The notes beneath the pieces were generated by a model. That model was not told the DNA's origin and did no database searches. It was given only the letters and a program-made list of their open reading frames with translations. The translations under genes were made by a program, and so were the position numbers. Below, one piece after another: positions 1 to 9,515 of a DNA stretch of 64,000 nucleotides (position 1 is the stretch's first letter; every line of letters starts with the position of its first letter). This DNA is from Streptomyces sp. AP-93 (lineage in GTDB: Bacteria; Actinomycetota; Actinomycetes; Streptomycetales; Streptomycetaceae), in NCBI RefSeq assembly GCF_022808175.1, contig NZ_JALGBX010000007.1, forward strand, positions 62,001 to 126,000, written 5' to 3'.

Positions 1-44
1 GTACTCGTACCTGCGACCTCAGCGAGGGCGGCGGCCCGAGCCGC

Positions 45-719
45 CTACTGACCGGCCCCCGGACGCACCAGACCGCTCTCGTACGCGTACACCGCCGCCT
101 GCACCCGGTCCCGCAGACCCAGCTTCGTCAGCACATGACCCACATGCGTCTTCACCGTCGTCTCGCTCACGAACAGATCCGCCGCGATCTCCGCGTTCGA
201 CAACCCCCGGGCCACCAGCTTCAGCACCTCGACCTCCCGCTCCGTCAACGAAGCGATCATGTCCGGAACGCTGTCCTCACCCGACGGCAGATGCCCCGCG
301 TACTTGTCCAGCAGCCGCCGCGTGATGCTCGGCGCCAGCATCGCCTCGCCACCCGCCACCACCCGGATCGCCTGCACCAGCTCCGCCGCCGGCGCATCCT
401 TCAGCAAGAACCCACTGGCCCCCGCCCGCAGCGCCTCCACCACGTACTCGTCCAGGTCGAACGTCGTCAGCACCAGCACCTTCGCCGGACCGTCCCGCCC
501 CGGACCCGTGATCTGCCGCGTCGCCTCCACCCCGTCCATCCGCGGCATCCGGATGTCCATCAGCACCACATCGGGCTGCAACGCCCGCACCTGGTCCAAC
601 GCCTGCAGACCGTCCCCGGCCTCACCCACCACCGCCACATCCTGTTCGGCCTCCAGGATCATCCGGAAACCGGTACGCAGCAGCGGCTGATCGTCGACCA
701 GCAGTACGCGGATCGCCAC
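45..719 (-). CDS. NarL/LuxR-type two-component response regulator
   Basis: A 224-residue DNA-binding response regulator. The receiver domain (about residues 1-120) has the acidic pair D9-D10, the phosphoacceptor D55 in VLMDIRMP and the conserved lysine in GFLLKDA. A GerE/LuxR helix-turn-helix (about residues 158-220) contains LTEREVEVLKLVARG and SETTVKTHVGHVL. I place the start at a GTG preceded by GAGGTGG; a longer upstream frame is open but lacks receiver homology. No histidine kinase gene is adjacent on the right, so the partner probably lies beyond the left edge. The downstream neighbour on this strand is outside the window. The regulated genes cannot be read from the sequence. Confidence 0.9.
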   Translation of the reverse strand: MAIRVLLVDDQPLLRTGFRMILEAEQDVAVVGEAGDGLQALDQVRALQPDVVLMDIRMPRMDGVEATRQITGPGRDGPAKVLVLTTFDLDEYVVEALRAGASGFLLKDAPAAELVQAIRVVAGGEAMLAPSITRRLLDKYAGHLPSGEDSVPDMIASLTEREVEVLKLVARGLSNAEIAADLFVSETTVKTHVGHVLTKLGLRDRVQAAVYAYESGLVRPGAGQ

Positions 720-812
720 GGGGTCCACCTCGTATTCATCGGGCCATCGGGGGGCATCGGATTCATTCGGACAGCAACGGGAAACCCGGCCCATTCTGCC
801 CTGACCCCAAGA

Positions 813-1730
813 TCAGGATTCGCCGCGGCCGGCCGACGGCAGCGCCAGCGGATACACCGGGGGAGTACCACCGAACTCCGGACACACCGCCTGATGATCA
901 CACCAGCCGCACAGCTTCGACTGCCGCGGCCGCCAGTCACCCGTCTCCGTCGCCTCCCGGATCGCCTCCCACAGCGCCAGCAGCTTGCGCTCCATCCGCT
1001 CCAGATCCTCGATCACCGGGTCGTACGTCACCACGTCCCCACTGCCCAGATACACCAGCTGCAGCCGCCGCGGCACCACCCGCTTCAGCCGCCACACCAC
1101 CAGCGCGTAGAACTTCATCTGGAACAGCGCACCCTCGGCATACTCCGGCCGCGGCGCCTTCCCCGTCTTGTAATCGACGATCCGCACCTCACCCGTCGGC
1201 GCCACGTCCACCCGGTCGATGATCCCGCGCAGCCGAAGCCCCGACTCCAGCTCCGTCTCCACGAAGAACTCCCGCTCCACCGGCTCCAGCCGCGTCGGGT
1301 CCTCCAACGTGAACCACCGGTCCACCAACGCCTCGGCCTCGCCCAGCCAGCGCGTCAGCCCCGCCCCCTCGTCACCCTCCGGGAACAGCTCCAGCAACTC
1401 CGGCTTCGACTCCACCAGCCGGTCCCACTGCCCCGGAATCAACGCCTTCGCCCGCGGCGCCGTCCGCTCCGGCGCCGGATGATCGAAAAGCCGCTCCAGC
1501 ACCGCGTGCACCAACGTCCCCCGCGTCGCCGCCGCACTCGGCTTCTCCGGCAGCTTGTCGATCACCCGGAACCGGTACAACAACGGACACCGCATGAAAT
1601 CGCTCGCCCGCGAAGGCGACAGCGAGGAAGGCGCCACGGCCACCGCCTGCGCCGGCACCGAACCGGGCACGGAACTGGTCACGGGACTGGTCACTGCATC
1701 GTCCGGACCGCTGCCGGGGCTCGTCGTCAT
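813..1730 (-). CDS. RecB-family PD-(D/E)XK nuclease with Fe-S cysteines
   Basis: A 305-residue stand-alone nuclease of the RecB/Cas4/AddB-type PD-(D/E)XK superfamily. The visible core is RGTLVH (His75), GIIDRVD (Asp172) and IVDYKTGK (Asp186, Lys188). Four cysteines, C48 near the N-terminus and C274/C277/C283 in CGWCDHQAVC, match the split iron-sulfur cluster ligand pattern of this superfamily. The start is an ATG; the longer upstream frame is rejected because a PafBC-type promoter ends 7 nt before this ATG. It lies divergent from the protease-trmI pair, and its neighbourhood with trmI and the proteasome ATPase gene resembles the mycobacterial arrangement. The likely role is DNA processing or repair; the substrate is unknown. 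Confidence 0.88.
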   Translation of the reverse strand: MTTSPGSGPDDAVTSPVTSSVPGSVPAQAVAVAPSSLSPSRASDFMRCPLLYRFRVIDKLPEKPSAAATRGTLVHAVLERLFDHPAPERTAPRAKALIPGQWDRLVESKPELLELFPEGDEGAGLTRWLGEAEALVDRWFTLEDPTRLEPVEREFFVETELESGLRLRGIIDRVDVAPTGEVRIVDYKTGKAPRPEYAEGALFQMKFYALVVWRLKRVVPRRLQLVYLGSGDVVTYDPVIEDLERMERKLLALWEAIREATETGDWRPRQSKLCGWCDHQAVCPEFGGTPPVYPLALPSAGRGES

Positions 1731-1737
1731 AGACAAA

Positions 1738-1759
1738 ACCCTACGACCCGCCACCGACA
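1738..1759 (-). promoter_or_regulatory. PafBC-type (RecA-independent DNA damage) promoter element
   Basis: On the minus strand this reads TGTCGGTG, 8 nt, TAGGGT. It matches the actinobacterial RecA-NDp/PafBC element TGTCRGTG-N8-TAnnnT at every fixed position. The -10 hexamer ends 7 nt before the ATG of the RecB-family nuclease, so the transcript should be leaderless or nearly so. Its regulators, PafB and PafC, are encoded at 17.4-19.5 kb. Confidence 0.75.
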
Positions 1760-1904
1760 GCACGCGCATACCATCGACGCCGACCCCCCTCGCACTGCAT
1801 GATCGGAGCATCACACCGCGCAACGGCGCACCCCGACACCACGGGAAAAACCACCGGAACACCGGCGCACCACCGCACCGGACAGCAGCGAACGAAGGAC
1901 AACC

Positions 1905-3104
1905 GTGGCAGACACCGACGAAACCGGCGAGCGCGCTGGCCGGCGCTCAGGACCGGGCGGCGGACTCCTCATGGGCCGCCCCTTCGGCGTGCCCGTCTAC
2001 GTCTCGCCCAGCTGGTTCCTCGTCGCCGCCCTCATCACCTGGGTCTTCGGCGACCAGCTCGACCGGATCCTGCCCGACCTCGGCACCCTGCGCTACCTCG
2101 TGGCCCTCTTCTTCGCCGTCGCCTTCTACGCCTCGGTCCTCGTCCACGAACTCGCCCACACCATCGCCGCCCTCCGCTTCAAACTCCCCGTACGCCGCAT
2201 CCAGCTCCAGTTCTTCGGCGGCGTCTCCGAGATCGAGAAGGAATCCGAAACCCCCGGCCGCGAATTCGTCCTCGCCTTCGTCGGCCCCCTCCTCTCCCTC
2301 CTCCTCGCCGGCGCCTTCTACCTCGGCATGAAAACCGTCGAACCCGCCAGCGTCCCCGGCGTCCTCCTCGCCGGCCTCATGATCTCCAACCTCCTCGTCG
2401 CCGCCTTCAACCTCCTCCCCGGCCTCCCCCTCGACGGCGGCCGCATGCTCCGCGCCGTCATCTGGGGCATCACCGGCAAACCCATGACCGGCACCATCGC
2501 CGCCGCCTGGGCCGGCCGCGCCCTCGCCGTCGCCGTCCTCCTCGGCCTGCCCCTCCTGAACTACACCGGGACCCTCGGCAACCCCACCGACGACATCGGC
2601 GGCATGGACACCGTCATGGACGCCCTCCTCGCCGCCATCCTCGCCGCCATCATCTGGACCGGCGCCGGCAACAGCCTCCGCGTCGCCCGCCTGCGCGAAC
2701 ACCTCCCGGAACTCCACGCCCGCAAACTCACCCGCCGTGCCATCCCCGTCGAGAACGCCACCCCCCTCTCCGAAGCCCTCCGCCGCGCCAACGACGCCGG
2801 CGCCCGCGCCCTCGTCATCGTCGACGGGCTCGGAGACCCCACCGGCATCGTCCGCGAGAGCGCCATCGCCTCCGTCCCCGAACACCGCCGCCCCTGGGTC
2901 TCGGCCGGCACCCTCGCCCAAGACCTCACCGACGGCATGAAGGTTTCAGCGGACCTCGGCGGCGAAGAACTCCTCGACCACCTCCGCGCCACCCCCGCCA
3001 GCGAATACCTCGTCCTCCAGGCCGACGGCACCATCTACGGCGTCCTCTCCACCCTCGACGTGGAAAAGGCCTTCGTGAAGGCCATGGCGCGGCCCCAGTC
3101 CTGA
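1905..3104 (+). CDS. Site-2-protease-family (M50) zinc metalloprotease with CBS pair
   Basis: A 399-residue polytopic membrane protease. HELAH (His81, Glu82, His85) in a membrane segment is the zinc/catalytic motif, and NLLPGLPLDGGRML (about residues 169-182) is the second M50 motif that supplies the aspartate. After six or so hydrophobic segments, two CBS domains (about residues 270-395) suggest control by an adenine nucleotide. The domain order resembles the Rip3 group of intramembrane proteases. The GTG start has an AGGAC element upstream. The gene ends 18 nt before trmI, so the two are probably cotranscribed. The substrate, typically an anti-sigma factor or a membrane protein, is not identifiable. 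Confidence 0.9.
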   Translation: MADTDETGERAGRRSGPGGGLLMGRPFGVPVYVSPSWFLVAALITWVFGDQLDRILPDLGTLRYLVALFFAVAFYASVLVHELAHTIAALRFKLPVRRIQLQFFGGVSEIEKESETPGREFVLAFVGPLLSLLLAGAFYLGMKTVEPASVPGVLLAGLMISNLLVAAFNLLPGLPLDGGRMLRAVIWGITGKPMTGTIAAAWAGRALAVAVLLGLPLLNYTGTLGNPTDDIGGMDTVMDALLAAILAAIIWTGAGNSLRVARLREHLPELHARKLTRRAIPVENATPLSEALRRANDAGARALVIVDGLGDPTGIVRESAIASVPEHRRPWVSAGTLAQDLTDGMKVSADLGGEELLDHLRATPASEYLVLQADGTIYGVLSTLDVEKAFVKAMARPQS

Positions 3105-3122
3105 AGCCAATACACTGGTCAC

Positions 3123-4073
3123 ATGTCCGAACCGACCGGTGCCGCCCGCCGACGCGGGCCCTTCGAGGTCGGGGACCAGGTACAGCTCACCGACCCCAAG
3201 GGCCGCCACTACACGTTCACGCTCGAAGCAGGGAAGAATTTCCACACCCACAAGGGTTCCTTCCCGCACGACGAGCTGATCGGCTCCCCCGAGGGAAGCG
3301 TTGTCCGTACCACGGGCAACGTCGCCTACCTCGCGCTGCGACCCCTGCTCCCCGACTATGTCCTGTCCATGCCCCGCGGTGCCGCCGTGGTCTACCCCAA
3401 GGACGCAGGCCAGATCCTGGCCTTCGCCGACATCTTCCCCGGCGCCCGCGTCGTCGAAGCAGGCGTCGGCTCCGGCTCCCTGAGCAGCTTCCTGCTCCGC
3501 GCCATCGGCGACCAGGGCATGCTCCACAGCTACGAGCGCCGCCCGGACTTCGCCGAGATCGCCACGGCCAACGTCGAGCGCTACTTCGGCGGCCCGCACC
3601 CCGCGTGGCAGCTGACCGTGGGCGACCTCCAGGACAACCTGTCCGACACGGACGTCGACCGCGTGATCCTCGACATGCTCGCCCCCTGGGAGTGCCTGGA
3701 GGCCGTCTCCAAGGCGCTGGTCCCCGGCGGCATCCTCTGCTGCTACGTGGCCACCACCACCCAGCTCTCCCGGACCGTCGAATCCATCCGCGAGTTCGGC
3801 TGCTACGCCGAACCGCAGCCCTGGGAATCGATGATCCGCAACTGGCACGTCGAGGGCCTGGCCGTCCGCCCGGACCACCGCATGATCGGCCACACCGGCT
3901 TCCTCGTCACCGCCCGCCGCCTCGCGGACGGAGTCGAGCCGCCCATGCGCCGCCGCCGCCCCTCCAAGGGCGCCTACGGCGAGGACTACGACGGCCCCGG
4001 CAGCCAGTCCGCGGCCAAGACCGCAGAGACCGCCGCCACGGCCGCCGCCGCCGACACCGGCGACGGCGCCTGA
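3123..4073 (+). CDS. trmI: tRNA (adenine-58-N1)-methyltransferase TrmI
   Basis: A 316-residue SAM-dependent enzyme that methylates N1 of adenosine 58 in the T-loop of tRNA. The AdoMet-binding motif VVEAGVGSGSLS is near residues 110-121, and the catalytic-region motif VDRVILDMLAPWE follows. The N-terminal beta domain (FEVGDQVQLTDPKGRHYTFTL) is typical of bacterial/archaeal TrmI homotetramers. The C-terminal 35 residues are an Arg/Ala-rich tail beyond the fold. It is 18 nt downstream of the M50 protease and is closed by a strong hairpin terminator. In Mycobacterium the same methyltransferase also neighbours the proteasome ATPase gene. Confidence 0.95.
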   Translation: MSEPTGAARRRGPFEVGDQVQLTDPKGRHYTFTLEAGKNFHTHKGSFPHDELIGSPEGSVVRTTGNVAYLALRPLLPDYVLSMPRGAAVVYPKDAGQILAFADIFPGARVVEAGVGSGSLSSFLLRAIGDQGMLHSYERRPDFAEIATANVERYFGGPHPAWQLTVGDLQDNLSDTDVDRVILDMLAPWECLEAVSKALVPGGILCCYVATTTQLSRTVESIREFGCYAEPQPWESMIRNWHVEGLAVRPDHRMIGHTGFLVTARRLADGVEPPMRRRRPSKGAYGEDYDGPGSQSAAKTAETAATAAAADTGDGA

Positions 4074-4133
4074 GCAGCTGAGGACCTGAGGACCGTCCCG
4101 CCACCCGGCGGGGCGACCCGCACCACCAACACG

Positions 4134-4191
4134 AAGACGCTGTGCCGCAGTTCCCCCGGAACATCCGGGAACTGCGGCACAGCGTCTTTTC
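4134..4191 (+). terminator. Intrinsic terminator after trmI
   Basis: A near-perfect stem of about 25 bp (AAGACGCTGTGCCGCAG... pairing with ...CTGCGGCACAGCGTCTT), with a 2-nt C bulge and an ACA loop, is followed by TTTTCG. It ends the protease-trmI unit. Confidence 0.9.
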
Positions 4192-4313
4192 GTTGCCCTA
4201 CGGGCCGGCCCCGCGCGAGCGCCCCCGCCGGTCCGGACCCACCCGTTCCACCCCGATGTGAGGTGTGGCACGATGCTGGCTCCCCGTCACCCTTCGCACA
4301 GGAGACACCCCGC

Positions 4314-4931
4314 GTGCCGCACAGCCCCGCCGAGCCGGCGCCGAGCACCCCCACCCCGGCGCACCACCGGACCCGGCCCGTCCACTGGCTCGCCACCGCC
4401 TCGGCCCTGGCCGCCGTCATAGCCGGCGCCGGACTCCTGCAGCCCGACCGCGCCACCGGAGCCTCCGCGGACCCCGTACGACCGGCGGGCCCCACGGAGT
4501 CCACGAGCCCCGCCGGCGGCCCCGAGACGGCCGCCCCCGACGCGCACGCGCTCACCTACCCCCTGGACTGCAAAGGCGCCCCACAGGCCGTCACGGCCAC
4601 CGCCGAAGGCGACCTCGACGGCGACGGCCGCCCCGAAACCGTCGCGGCCGTCCGCTGCGACGCCGGCTCGGGCACCCCGCCGCACGCGATCTACGTCCTC
4701 ACCCGGGACCCCGCGAAACCCCGCGTCGTCGCCACACTCCTCGAAGCCGGCCGCAAACAGACCGCGACCGATCTCACCGTCCGCGACGGGCTCGTCACCG
4801 CGACGCTCCTCGGGTACTCCTCGCCCGAAGTGCCCCGCTACAGCCCCGACACAGAGCAGCTCGCCAAGTGGCGCTGGACCGGCGGAAAATTCCGCCAGGA
4901 GCTTACGGATCCGACCCCCACAGGAGTTTGA
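4314..4931 (+). CDS. Small exported or membrane-anchored protein, unknown function
   Basis: A 205-residue protein. A hydrophobic segment (WLATASALAAVIAGAGLL, about residues 21-38) follows a short Pro/His/Arg-rich N-terminus and should act as a signal or anchor. The exported part contains an acidic loop DLDGDGRPE, resembling EF-hand or FG-GAP calcium-binding loops. The GTG start is chosen because AGGAG lies 8 nt upstream; the longer frame from 4263 would put the Shine-Dalgarno inside the coding region. The gene stands alone between the trmI terminator and the convergent ferredoxin gene. I do not recognise a named family. Confidence 0.7.
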   Translation: MPHSPAEPAPSTPTPAHHRTRPVHWLATASALAAVIAGAGLLQPDRATGASADPVRPAGPTESTSPAGGPETAAPDAHALTYPLDCKGAPQAVTATAEGDLDGDGRPETVAAVRCDAGSGTPPHAIYVLTRDPAKPRVVATLLEAGRKQTATDLTVRDGLVTATLLGYSSPEVPRYSPDTEQLAKWRWTGGKFRQELTDPTPTGV

Positions 4932-4935
4932 ACCG

Positions 4936-5268
4936 TCACTCCGCGTCGGGACCGAAGACTTCCACCCTGTCCGAAACCCGCCTTACGTGGATGCAATCCC
5001 CGGGACATTCCTTCGCGGAATCCACCACGTCCTGAAGCAGCACCAGCGGAACCGGAGTGGTCGCCCCCGCCTCCACGAGCAACTCGTCCGCAGGGCTCTT
5101 CACGTACGCCAGACCATCGATGTCCAGCTCGAACACCTCCGGTGCGTACTGCACACAGATGCCGTCGCCCGTGCAGAGGTCCTGGTCGATCCAGACCTCG
5201 AGCGGCTCTCCGGCCACGCCCGCGGTGCCCGCGGCCTGCCCGGCCACTGCCTCCTGCTGCACGGTCAT
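4936..5268 (-). CDS. Small 3Fe-4S/4Fe-4S-type ferredoxin
   Basis: A 110-residue electron carrier. Its cysteines fall in DLCTGDGICVQYAP and KECPGDCIHV; CX5C plus a distal CP is the pattern of actinobacterial ferredoxins that reduce cytochromes P450 and similar oxidases. The acceptor is not encoded nearby. The start is ambiguous: the ATG used here has AGGAG only 2 nt upstream, and an in-frame ATG at 5301 would add 11 residues. It is convergent with the exported protein at 4.3 kb (5 nt between stops) and divergent from arc, with a 264-nt spacer holding both promoters. Confidence 0.9.
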   Translation of the reverse strand: MTVQQEAVAGQAAGTAGVAGEPLEVWIDQDLCTGDGICVQYAPEVFELDIDGLAYVKSPADELLVEAGATTPVPLVLLQDVVDSAKECPGDCIHVRRVSDRVEVFGPDAE

Positions 5269-5532
5269 ATCTCCTGCCGTTCCCTGCTCTGAGTGATCCA
5301 TCCCGGTCACAACTCGCGGCAAGTCGCACGAGCTCTGACGGGTGTTGAACAGTTCGACCTTACAACCGGCTGCTTTCCGATGTTGATGGGTGGGTATTTC
5401 CTTGACGGGAGGGAGTACGCAAGGGTGAAGATCGGACACACCCCTACCGTCTTTGTGATCTAGGGGTTTCAATCACCACCAGCCCAGGTAGGGTCAGAAA
5501 GCGTCCAGCTCCCCTTGGAGGAGGTGAGGACC

Positions 5533-7299
5533 GTGGCAGCCCACGACGACGACATCAACCGCGGCATCCGGCCCGGGCGAGGGTCTGAGGACCCCGCCGG
5601 CCAGGTTGCCTATCTCGAGCAGGAAATCGCCGTCCTGCGACGTAAGCTCGCCGACTCTCCGCGACACACGAGGATTCTCGAAGAGCGGATCGTCGAGCTC
5701 CAGACAAACCTGGCAGGCGTCTCCGCACAGAACGAGCGGCTGGCGAACACCCTGCGCGAGGCCCGCGACCAGATCGTGGCCCTCAAGGAAGAAGTCGACC
5801 GGCTCGCACAGCCGCCGGCCGGCTTCGGAGTCTTCCTGCAGTCCAACGAAGACGGAACCGTCGACATCTTCACCGGCGGCCGAAAGCTCCGCGTGAACGT
5901 GAGCCCCAGCGTCGAACCGGAAGACCTCCGGCGCGGCCAGGAGGTCATGCTCAACGAGGCCCTCAACGTGGTCGAGGCCATGGCGTACGAGCGGGCCGGG
6001 GACATCGTCACCCTCAAGGAAATCCTCGAGGACGGCGAGCGCGCCCTGGTGGTCGGGCACACCGACGAGGAAAGGGTGGTGAGGCTCGCCGAGCCGCTCC
6101 TGGACGTCACCATCCGCCCCGGCGACTCCCTGCTGCTCGAACCCCGCTCCGGCTACGTCTACGAGATCGTCCCCAAGAGCGAAGTCGAAGACCTCGTCCT
6201 CGAAGAGGTCCCGGACATCGACTACGACAAGATCGGCGGCCTGGGCGACCAGATCGAACTGATCCGCGACGCCGTCGAGCTCCCCTACCTCTACCCCGAC
6301 CTCTTCAAGGAACACGAACTGCGGCCCCCGAAGGGCATCCTGCTCTACGGCCCTCCCGGCTGTGGCAAGACGCTCATCGCCAAGGCAGTGGCCAACTCCC
6401 TTGCCAAGAAGGTCGCCGAGGTCACCGGCCAGCCCACCGGGAAGTCCTACTTCCTGAACATCAAGGGCCCCGAACTCCTCAACAAGTACGTCGGCGAGAC
6501 CGAGCGGCACATCCGCCTCGTCTTCCAGCGTGCGAGGGAGAAGGCGAGCGAGGGCACCCCCGTCATCGTCTTCTTCGACGAGATGGAATCCCTCTTCCGC
6601 ACCCGCGGATCCGGAGTCAGCTCGGACGTGGAGAACACCATCGTCCCCCAGCTGCTCGCCGAGATCGACGGCGTGGAAGGCCTGGAGAACGTCATCGTCA
6701 TCGGCGCCTCCAACCGCGAGGACATGATCGACCCGGCCATCCTGCGCCCCGGCCGGCTCGACGTGAAGATCAAGATCGAGCGCCCCGGCGCCGAAGCCGC
6801 CAAGGACATCTTCGCGAAGTACCTCAAGGCCACCCTGCCCCTGCACACCGACGACCTCGGCGAGCACCAGGGCTCCACCGCCGAAACCGTCCACAGCATG
6901 ATCCAGACCGTCGTCGAGCAGATGTACGCCGAAACCGAGGAAAACCGCTTCCTCGAGGTCACGTACGCCAACGGCGACAAGGAAGTCCTCTACTTCAAGG
7001 ACTTCAACTCCGGCGCGATGATCCAGAACATCGTGGACCGTGCGAAGAAGATGGCCATCAAGGCCTTCCTCGAGCACAACCAGAAGGGCCTTCGCGTCGC
7101 CCATCTCCTCCAGGCTTGCGTGGACGAGTTCAAGGAGAACGAAGACCTGCCCAACACCACCAACCCCGACGACTGGGCCCGAATCTCCGGAAAGAAGGGC
7201 GAGCGGATCGTATTCATCCGAACCCTCGTCACCGGAAAGCAAGGCGCGGACACCGGACGCTCCATCGACACGGTGGCCAACACCGGTCAGTACCTCTGA
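5533..7299 (+). CDS. arc: Proteasome-associated AAA+ ATPase ARC (Mpa)
   Basis: A 588-residue hexameric unfoldase that recognises pupylated proteins and feeds them to the 20S core. Order: N-terminal coiled coil (about 24-95), which in the family binds Pup; tandem OB domains (about 96-230); and the AAA+ module with Walker A GPPGCGKT (273-280) and Walker B VIVFFDE (to 350). It ends GQYL, the C-terminal tyrosine motif that docks into the alpha ring. The GTG start follows GGAGGTGAGG; two in-frame upstream codons are weaker. A hairpin follows immediately, so arc and dop appear to be separate transcripts. Confidence 0.97.
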   Translation: MAAHDDDINRGIRPGRGSEDPAGQVAYLEQEIAVLRRKLADSPRHTRILEERIVELQTNLAGVSAQNERLANTLREARDQIVALKEEVDRLAQPPAGFGVFLQSNEDGTVDIFTGGRKLRVNVSPSVEPEDLRRGQEVMLNEALNVVEAMAYERAGDIVTLKEILEDGERALVVGHTDEERVVRLAEPLLDVTIRPGDSLLLEPRSGYVYEIVPKSEVEDLVLEEVPDIDYDKIGGLGDQIELIRDAVELPYLYPDLFKEHELRPPKGILLYGPPGCGKTLIAKAVANSLAKKVAEVTGQPTGKSYFLNIKGPELLNKYVGETERHIRLVFQRAREKASEGTPVIVFFDEMESLFRTRGSGVSSDVENTIVPQLLAEIDGVEGLENVIVIGASNREDMIDPAILRPGRLDVKIKIERPGAEAAKDIFAKYLKATLPLHTDDLGEHQGSTAETVHSMIQTVVEQMYAETEENRFLEVTYANGDKEVLYFKDFNSGAMIQNIVDRAKKMAIKAFLEHNQKGLRVAHLLQACVDEFKENEDLPNTTNPDDWARISGKKGERIVFIRTLVTGKQGADTGRSIDTVANTGQYL

Positions 7300-7310
7300 C
7301 AAACCGGGCC

Positions 7311-7343
7311 GGCTGCGGGTGCCCGGCAAGGGCACCCGCAGCC
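7311..7343 (+). terminator. Hairpin terminator after arc
   Basis: A perfect 14-bp stem (GGCTGCGGGTGCCC / GGGCACCCGCAGCC) with loop GGCAA starts 12 nt after the arc stop codon. It lacks a strong T tract, which is usual in Streptomyces. The remaining 207 nt before dop must hold its promoter; TAGGCT at 7429-7434 is a possible -10, without a convincing -35. Confidence 0.8.
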
Positions 7344-7550
7344 GACTGCTTTACCAAACGCTCTTTTCAGCCGGTGACAGGGCAAAGTCAATGACTGAAA
7401 TGATCTCCCCACCAGCGCGGAGTGGTTCTAGGCTCTTCCATACCGCAGGTCGCGCAGTGCGGGGACGGGCACCGCACACGACGCACCGGAGCACCAGCGG
7501 TACTTGAGCGCCGCTCCCGCACGGGAGCGCCGCCGGGCAAGGAGGGCCGC

Positions 7551-9062
7551 ATGACCGTACGGCGAGTAATGGGGATCGAGACGGAGTACGGGATCTCCGT
7601 CCCGGGGCACCCGAACGCCAATGCCATGCTCACGTCGTCCCAGATCGTCAACGCCTACGCGGCGGCGATGCACCGGGCGCGACGCGCCCGCTGGGACTTC
7701 GAGGAAGAGAACCCGCTGCGGGACGCCCGCGGCTTCGACCTCGCCCGCGAGGCCGCCGACAACAGCCAGCTCACCGACGAGGACATCGGCCTCGCCAACG
7801 TCATCCTCACCAACGGCGCACGCCTCTACGTGGACCACGCACACCCCGAATACAGCTCCCCGGAGATCACCAACCCCCTCGACGCCGTCCTCTGGGACAA
7901 GGCCGGCGAGCGGATCATGGCCGAAGCGGCTGTCAGGGCCGCCCAGCTCCCCGGGGCCCAGCCCATCCACCTCTACAAGAACAACACCGACAACAAGGGC
8001 GCCTCCTACGGCACGCACGAGAACTACCTGATGAAGCGGGAAACCCCCTTCTCGGACATCGTGCGCCACCTCACCCCCTTCTTCGTCTCCCGCCTCGTCT
8101 TCACCGGCGCCGGCCGCGTCGGCATCGGCCAGGACGGCCGCGAACACGGCTTCCAGATCAGCCAGCGCGCCGACTACTTCGAAGTCGAGGTCGGCCTGGA
8201 GACCACCCTCAAGCGCCCCATCATCAACACGAGGGACGAGCCGCACTCGGACGCGGAAAAGTACCGTCGCCTCCACGTGATCATCGGCGACGCCAACCTC
8301 TCCGAGATCTCCACCTACCTCAAGCTCGGCACCACCGCACTCGTCCTGTCCATGATCGAAGACGGCTACATCAACGTCGACCTCGCCGTGGACCAGCCCG
8401 TACGCACCCTCCACCAGGTCTCCCACGACCCCGACCTGCGCCACCTGATCACGCTGCGCAGCGGTCGGACACTGACCGCCATCCAACTCCAGATGGAGTA
8501 CTACGAGCTGGCCAGGAAGTACGTGGAGGAGCGTTTCGGCTCCGACGCGGACGAGCAGACCAAGGACATCCTGCTCCGCTGGGAGGACGTACTGGGCCGG
8601 CTGGAGACCGACCCGATGAGCCTGTCGGGAGAGCTCGACTGGATCGCGAAGCGGGAGATCCTGGAGGGCTACCGGCGCCGGGACGGCCTCGGCTGGGACG
8701 CGGCCCGGCTCCACCTGGTGGACCTGCAGTACGCGGACGTACGGCCCGAGAAGGGGCTGTACAACCGCCTGGTGGCCCGCGGCAAGATGAAGCGGCTGCT
8801 GGAAGAGCCGGCGGTGGAACGGGCGCAGAGCAAGCCGCCGGAGGACACCCGGGCGTACTTCCGGGGGCGGTGCCTGGAGCAGTACGCGGACGACGTGGCG
8901 GCGGCCTCGTGGGACTCGGTGATCTTCGACCTGCCGGGCCACGACTCCCTCCAGCGGGTCCCGACCCTGGAACCCCTGCGGGGCACCCGTGCCCACGTGA
9001 AGGAGCTCCTGGACCGCTGCCGCACGGCGGAGGACCTGGTGCGGGTGCTCTCGGGGCGGTAA
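7551..9062 (+). CDS. dop: Deamidase/depupylase of Pup, Dop
   Basis: A 503-residue enzyme of the carboxylate-amine ligase (glutamine-synthetase-like) fold. It converts the C-terminal glutamine of Pup to glutamate and removes Pup from substrates. The N-terminal MGIETEYG nucleotide-binding strand, Asp95 in the [13 protein letters not shown] segment (matching the catalytic aspartate of mycobacterial Dop) and a Dop-specific insertion at about residues 43-78 distinguish it from PafA. The ATG has the strong site AAGGAGGG. The neighbouring pup encodes GGQ, so this activity is required here. A hairpin separates dop from pup. Confidence 0.96.
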   Translation: MTVRRVMGIETEYGISVPGHPNANAMLTSSQIVNAYAAAMHRARRARWDFEEENPLRDARGFDLAREAADNSQLTDEDIGLANVILTNGARLYVDHAHPEYSSPEITNPLDAVLWDKAGERIMAEAAVRAAQLPGAQPIHLYKNNTDNKGASYGTHENYLMKRETPFSDIVRHLTPFFVSRLVFTGAGRVGIGQDGREHGFQISQRADYFEVEVGLETTLKRPIINTRDEPHSDAEKYRRLHVIIGDANLSEISTYLKLGTTALVLSMIEDGYINVDLAVDQPVRTLHQVSHDPDLRHLITLRSGRTLTAIQLQMEYYELARKYVEERFGSDADEQTKDILLRWEDVLGRLETDPMSLSGELDWIAKREILEGYRRRDGLGWDAARLHLVDLQYADVRPEKGLYNRLVARGKMKRLLEEPAVERAQSKPPEDTRAYFRGRCLEQYADDVAAASWDSVIFDLPGHDSLQRVPTLEPLRGTRAHVKELLDRCRTAEDLVRVLSGR

Positions 9063-9074
9063 GCCTTTCCGGTC

Positions 9075-9107
9075 CCCGGGCGGGGGCTGAAAGGCCCCCG
9101 GCCCGGG
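9075..9107 (+). terminator. Hairpin terminator after dop
   Basis: The arms CCCGGGCGGGGGC and GCCCCCGGCCCGGG pair over 13 bp with a 1-nt bulge and a TGAAAG loop, starting 12 nt after the dop stop codon. No U tract is visible. Confidence 0.65.
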
Positions 9108-9255
9108 AATCATGAAGACATCCGGACGTTATGAAAGTACCGGGACGGATGTCGGGCCCTCCTTGTAGGGTCCGACGTAGAGTCTGATCTTGAGGGATCC
9201 CGAATTCGCGGGGTCTTTCGACGTGAGCGTGCGAACCGAGCGGGGTGAGCTAGAC

Positions 9256-9468
9256 ATGGCGACCAAGGACACCGGCGGCGGACAGCAGAAGGCGCAGCGC
9301 TCGACCGAGGAGGTCGAGGAGGCAGCGGTCGAAGAATCGACCGACCTCAAGGAGCGACAGGAAAAGCTCTCCGACGACGTCGACTCCGTACTTGACGAAA
9401 TCGACGACGTCTTGGAGGAGAACGCCGAGGATTTTGTGCGGTCCTTCGTGCAAAAGGGCGGTCAGTGA
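9256..9468 (+). CDS. pup: Prokaryotic ubiquitin-like protein Pup
   Basis: A 70-residue, mostly disordered modifier ending FVQKGGQ. The C-terminal glutamine must be deamidated by Dop before PafA couples it to lysines of targets. The acidic helical segment from about residue 20 to 60 is the part that pairs with the ARC coiled coil. The ATG lies 4 nt after GAGCTAGAC, with GGGG further upstream. It sits between dop and the HNH gene, 47 nt from the latter. A weak PafBC-like element is at 9150-9171. Confidence 0.97.
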   Translation: MATKDTGGGQQKAQRSTEEVEEAAVEESTDLKERQEKLSDDVDSVLDEIDDVLEENAEDFVRSFVQKGGQ

Positions 9469-9515
9469 AGGTCCTGGGTTAAATAGACCTTCGAATCGAA
9501 GGTGTGGGGGGTTGC

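Noticed and set aside
1..51. Possible 3' end of a plus-strand gene (open to a TGA at 49-51)
   Set aside because: Only about 16 codons are visible and two other frames are also open; nothing recognisable can be assigned.
1947..2921. Gly/Glu/Asp-rich minus-strand open frame
   Set aside because: Shadow of the M50 protease gene; its low-complexity composition comes from reverse-frame codons of a GC-rich gene.
7344..7550. A small gene between arc and dop
   Set aside because: No frame with a plausible start, ribosome-binding site and composition; it is more likely the dop promoter and leader.
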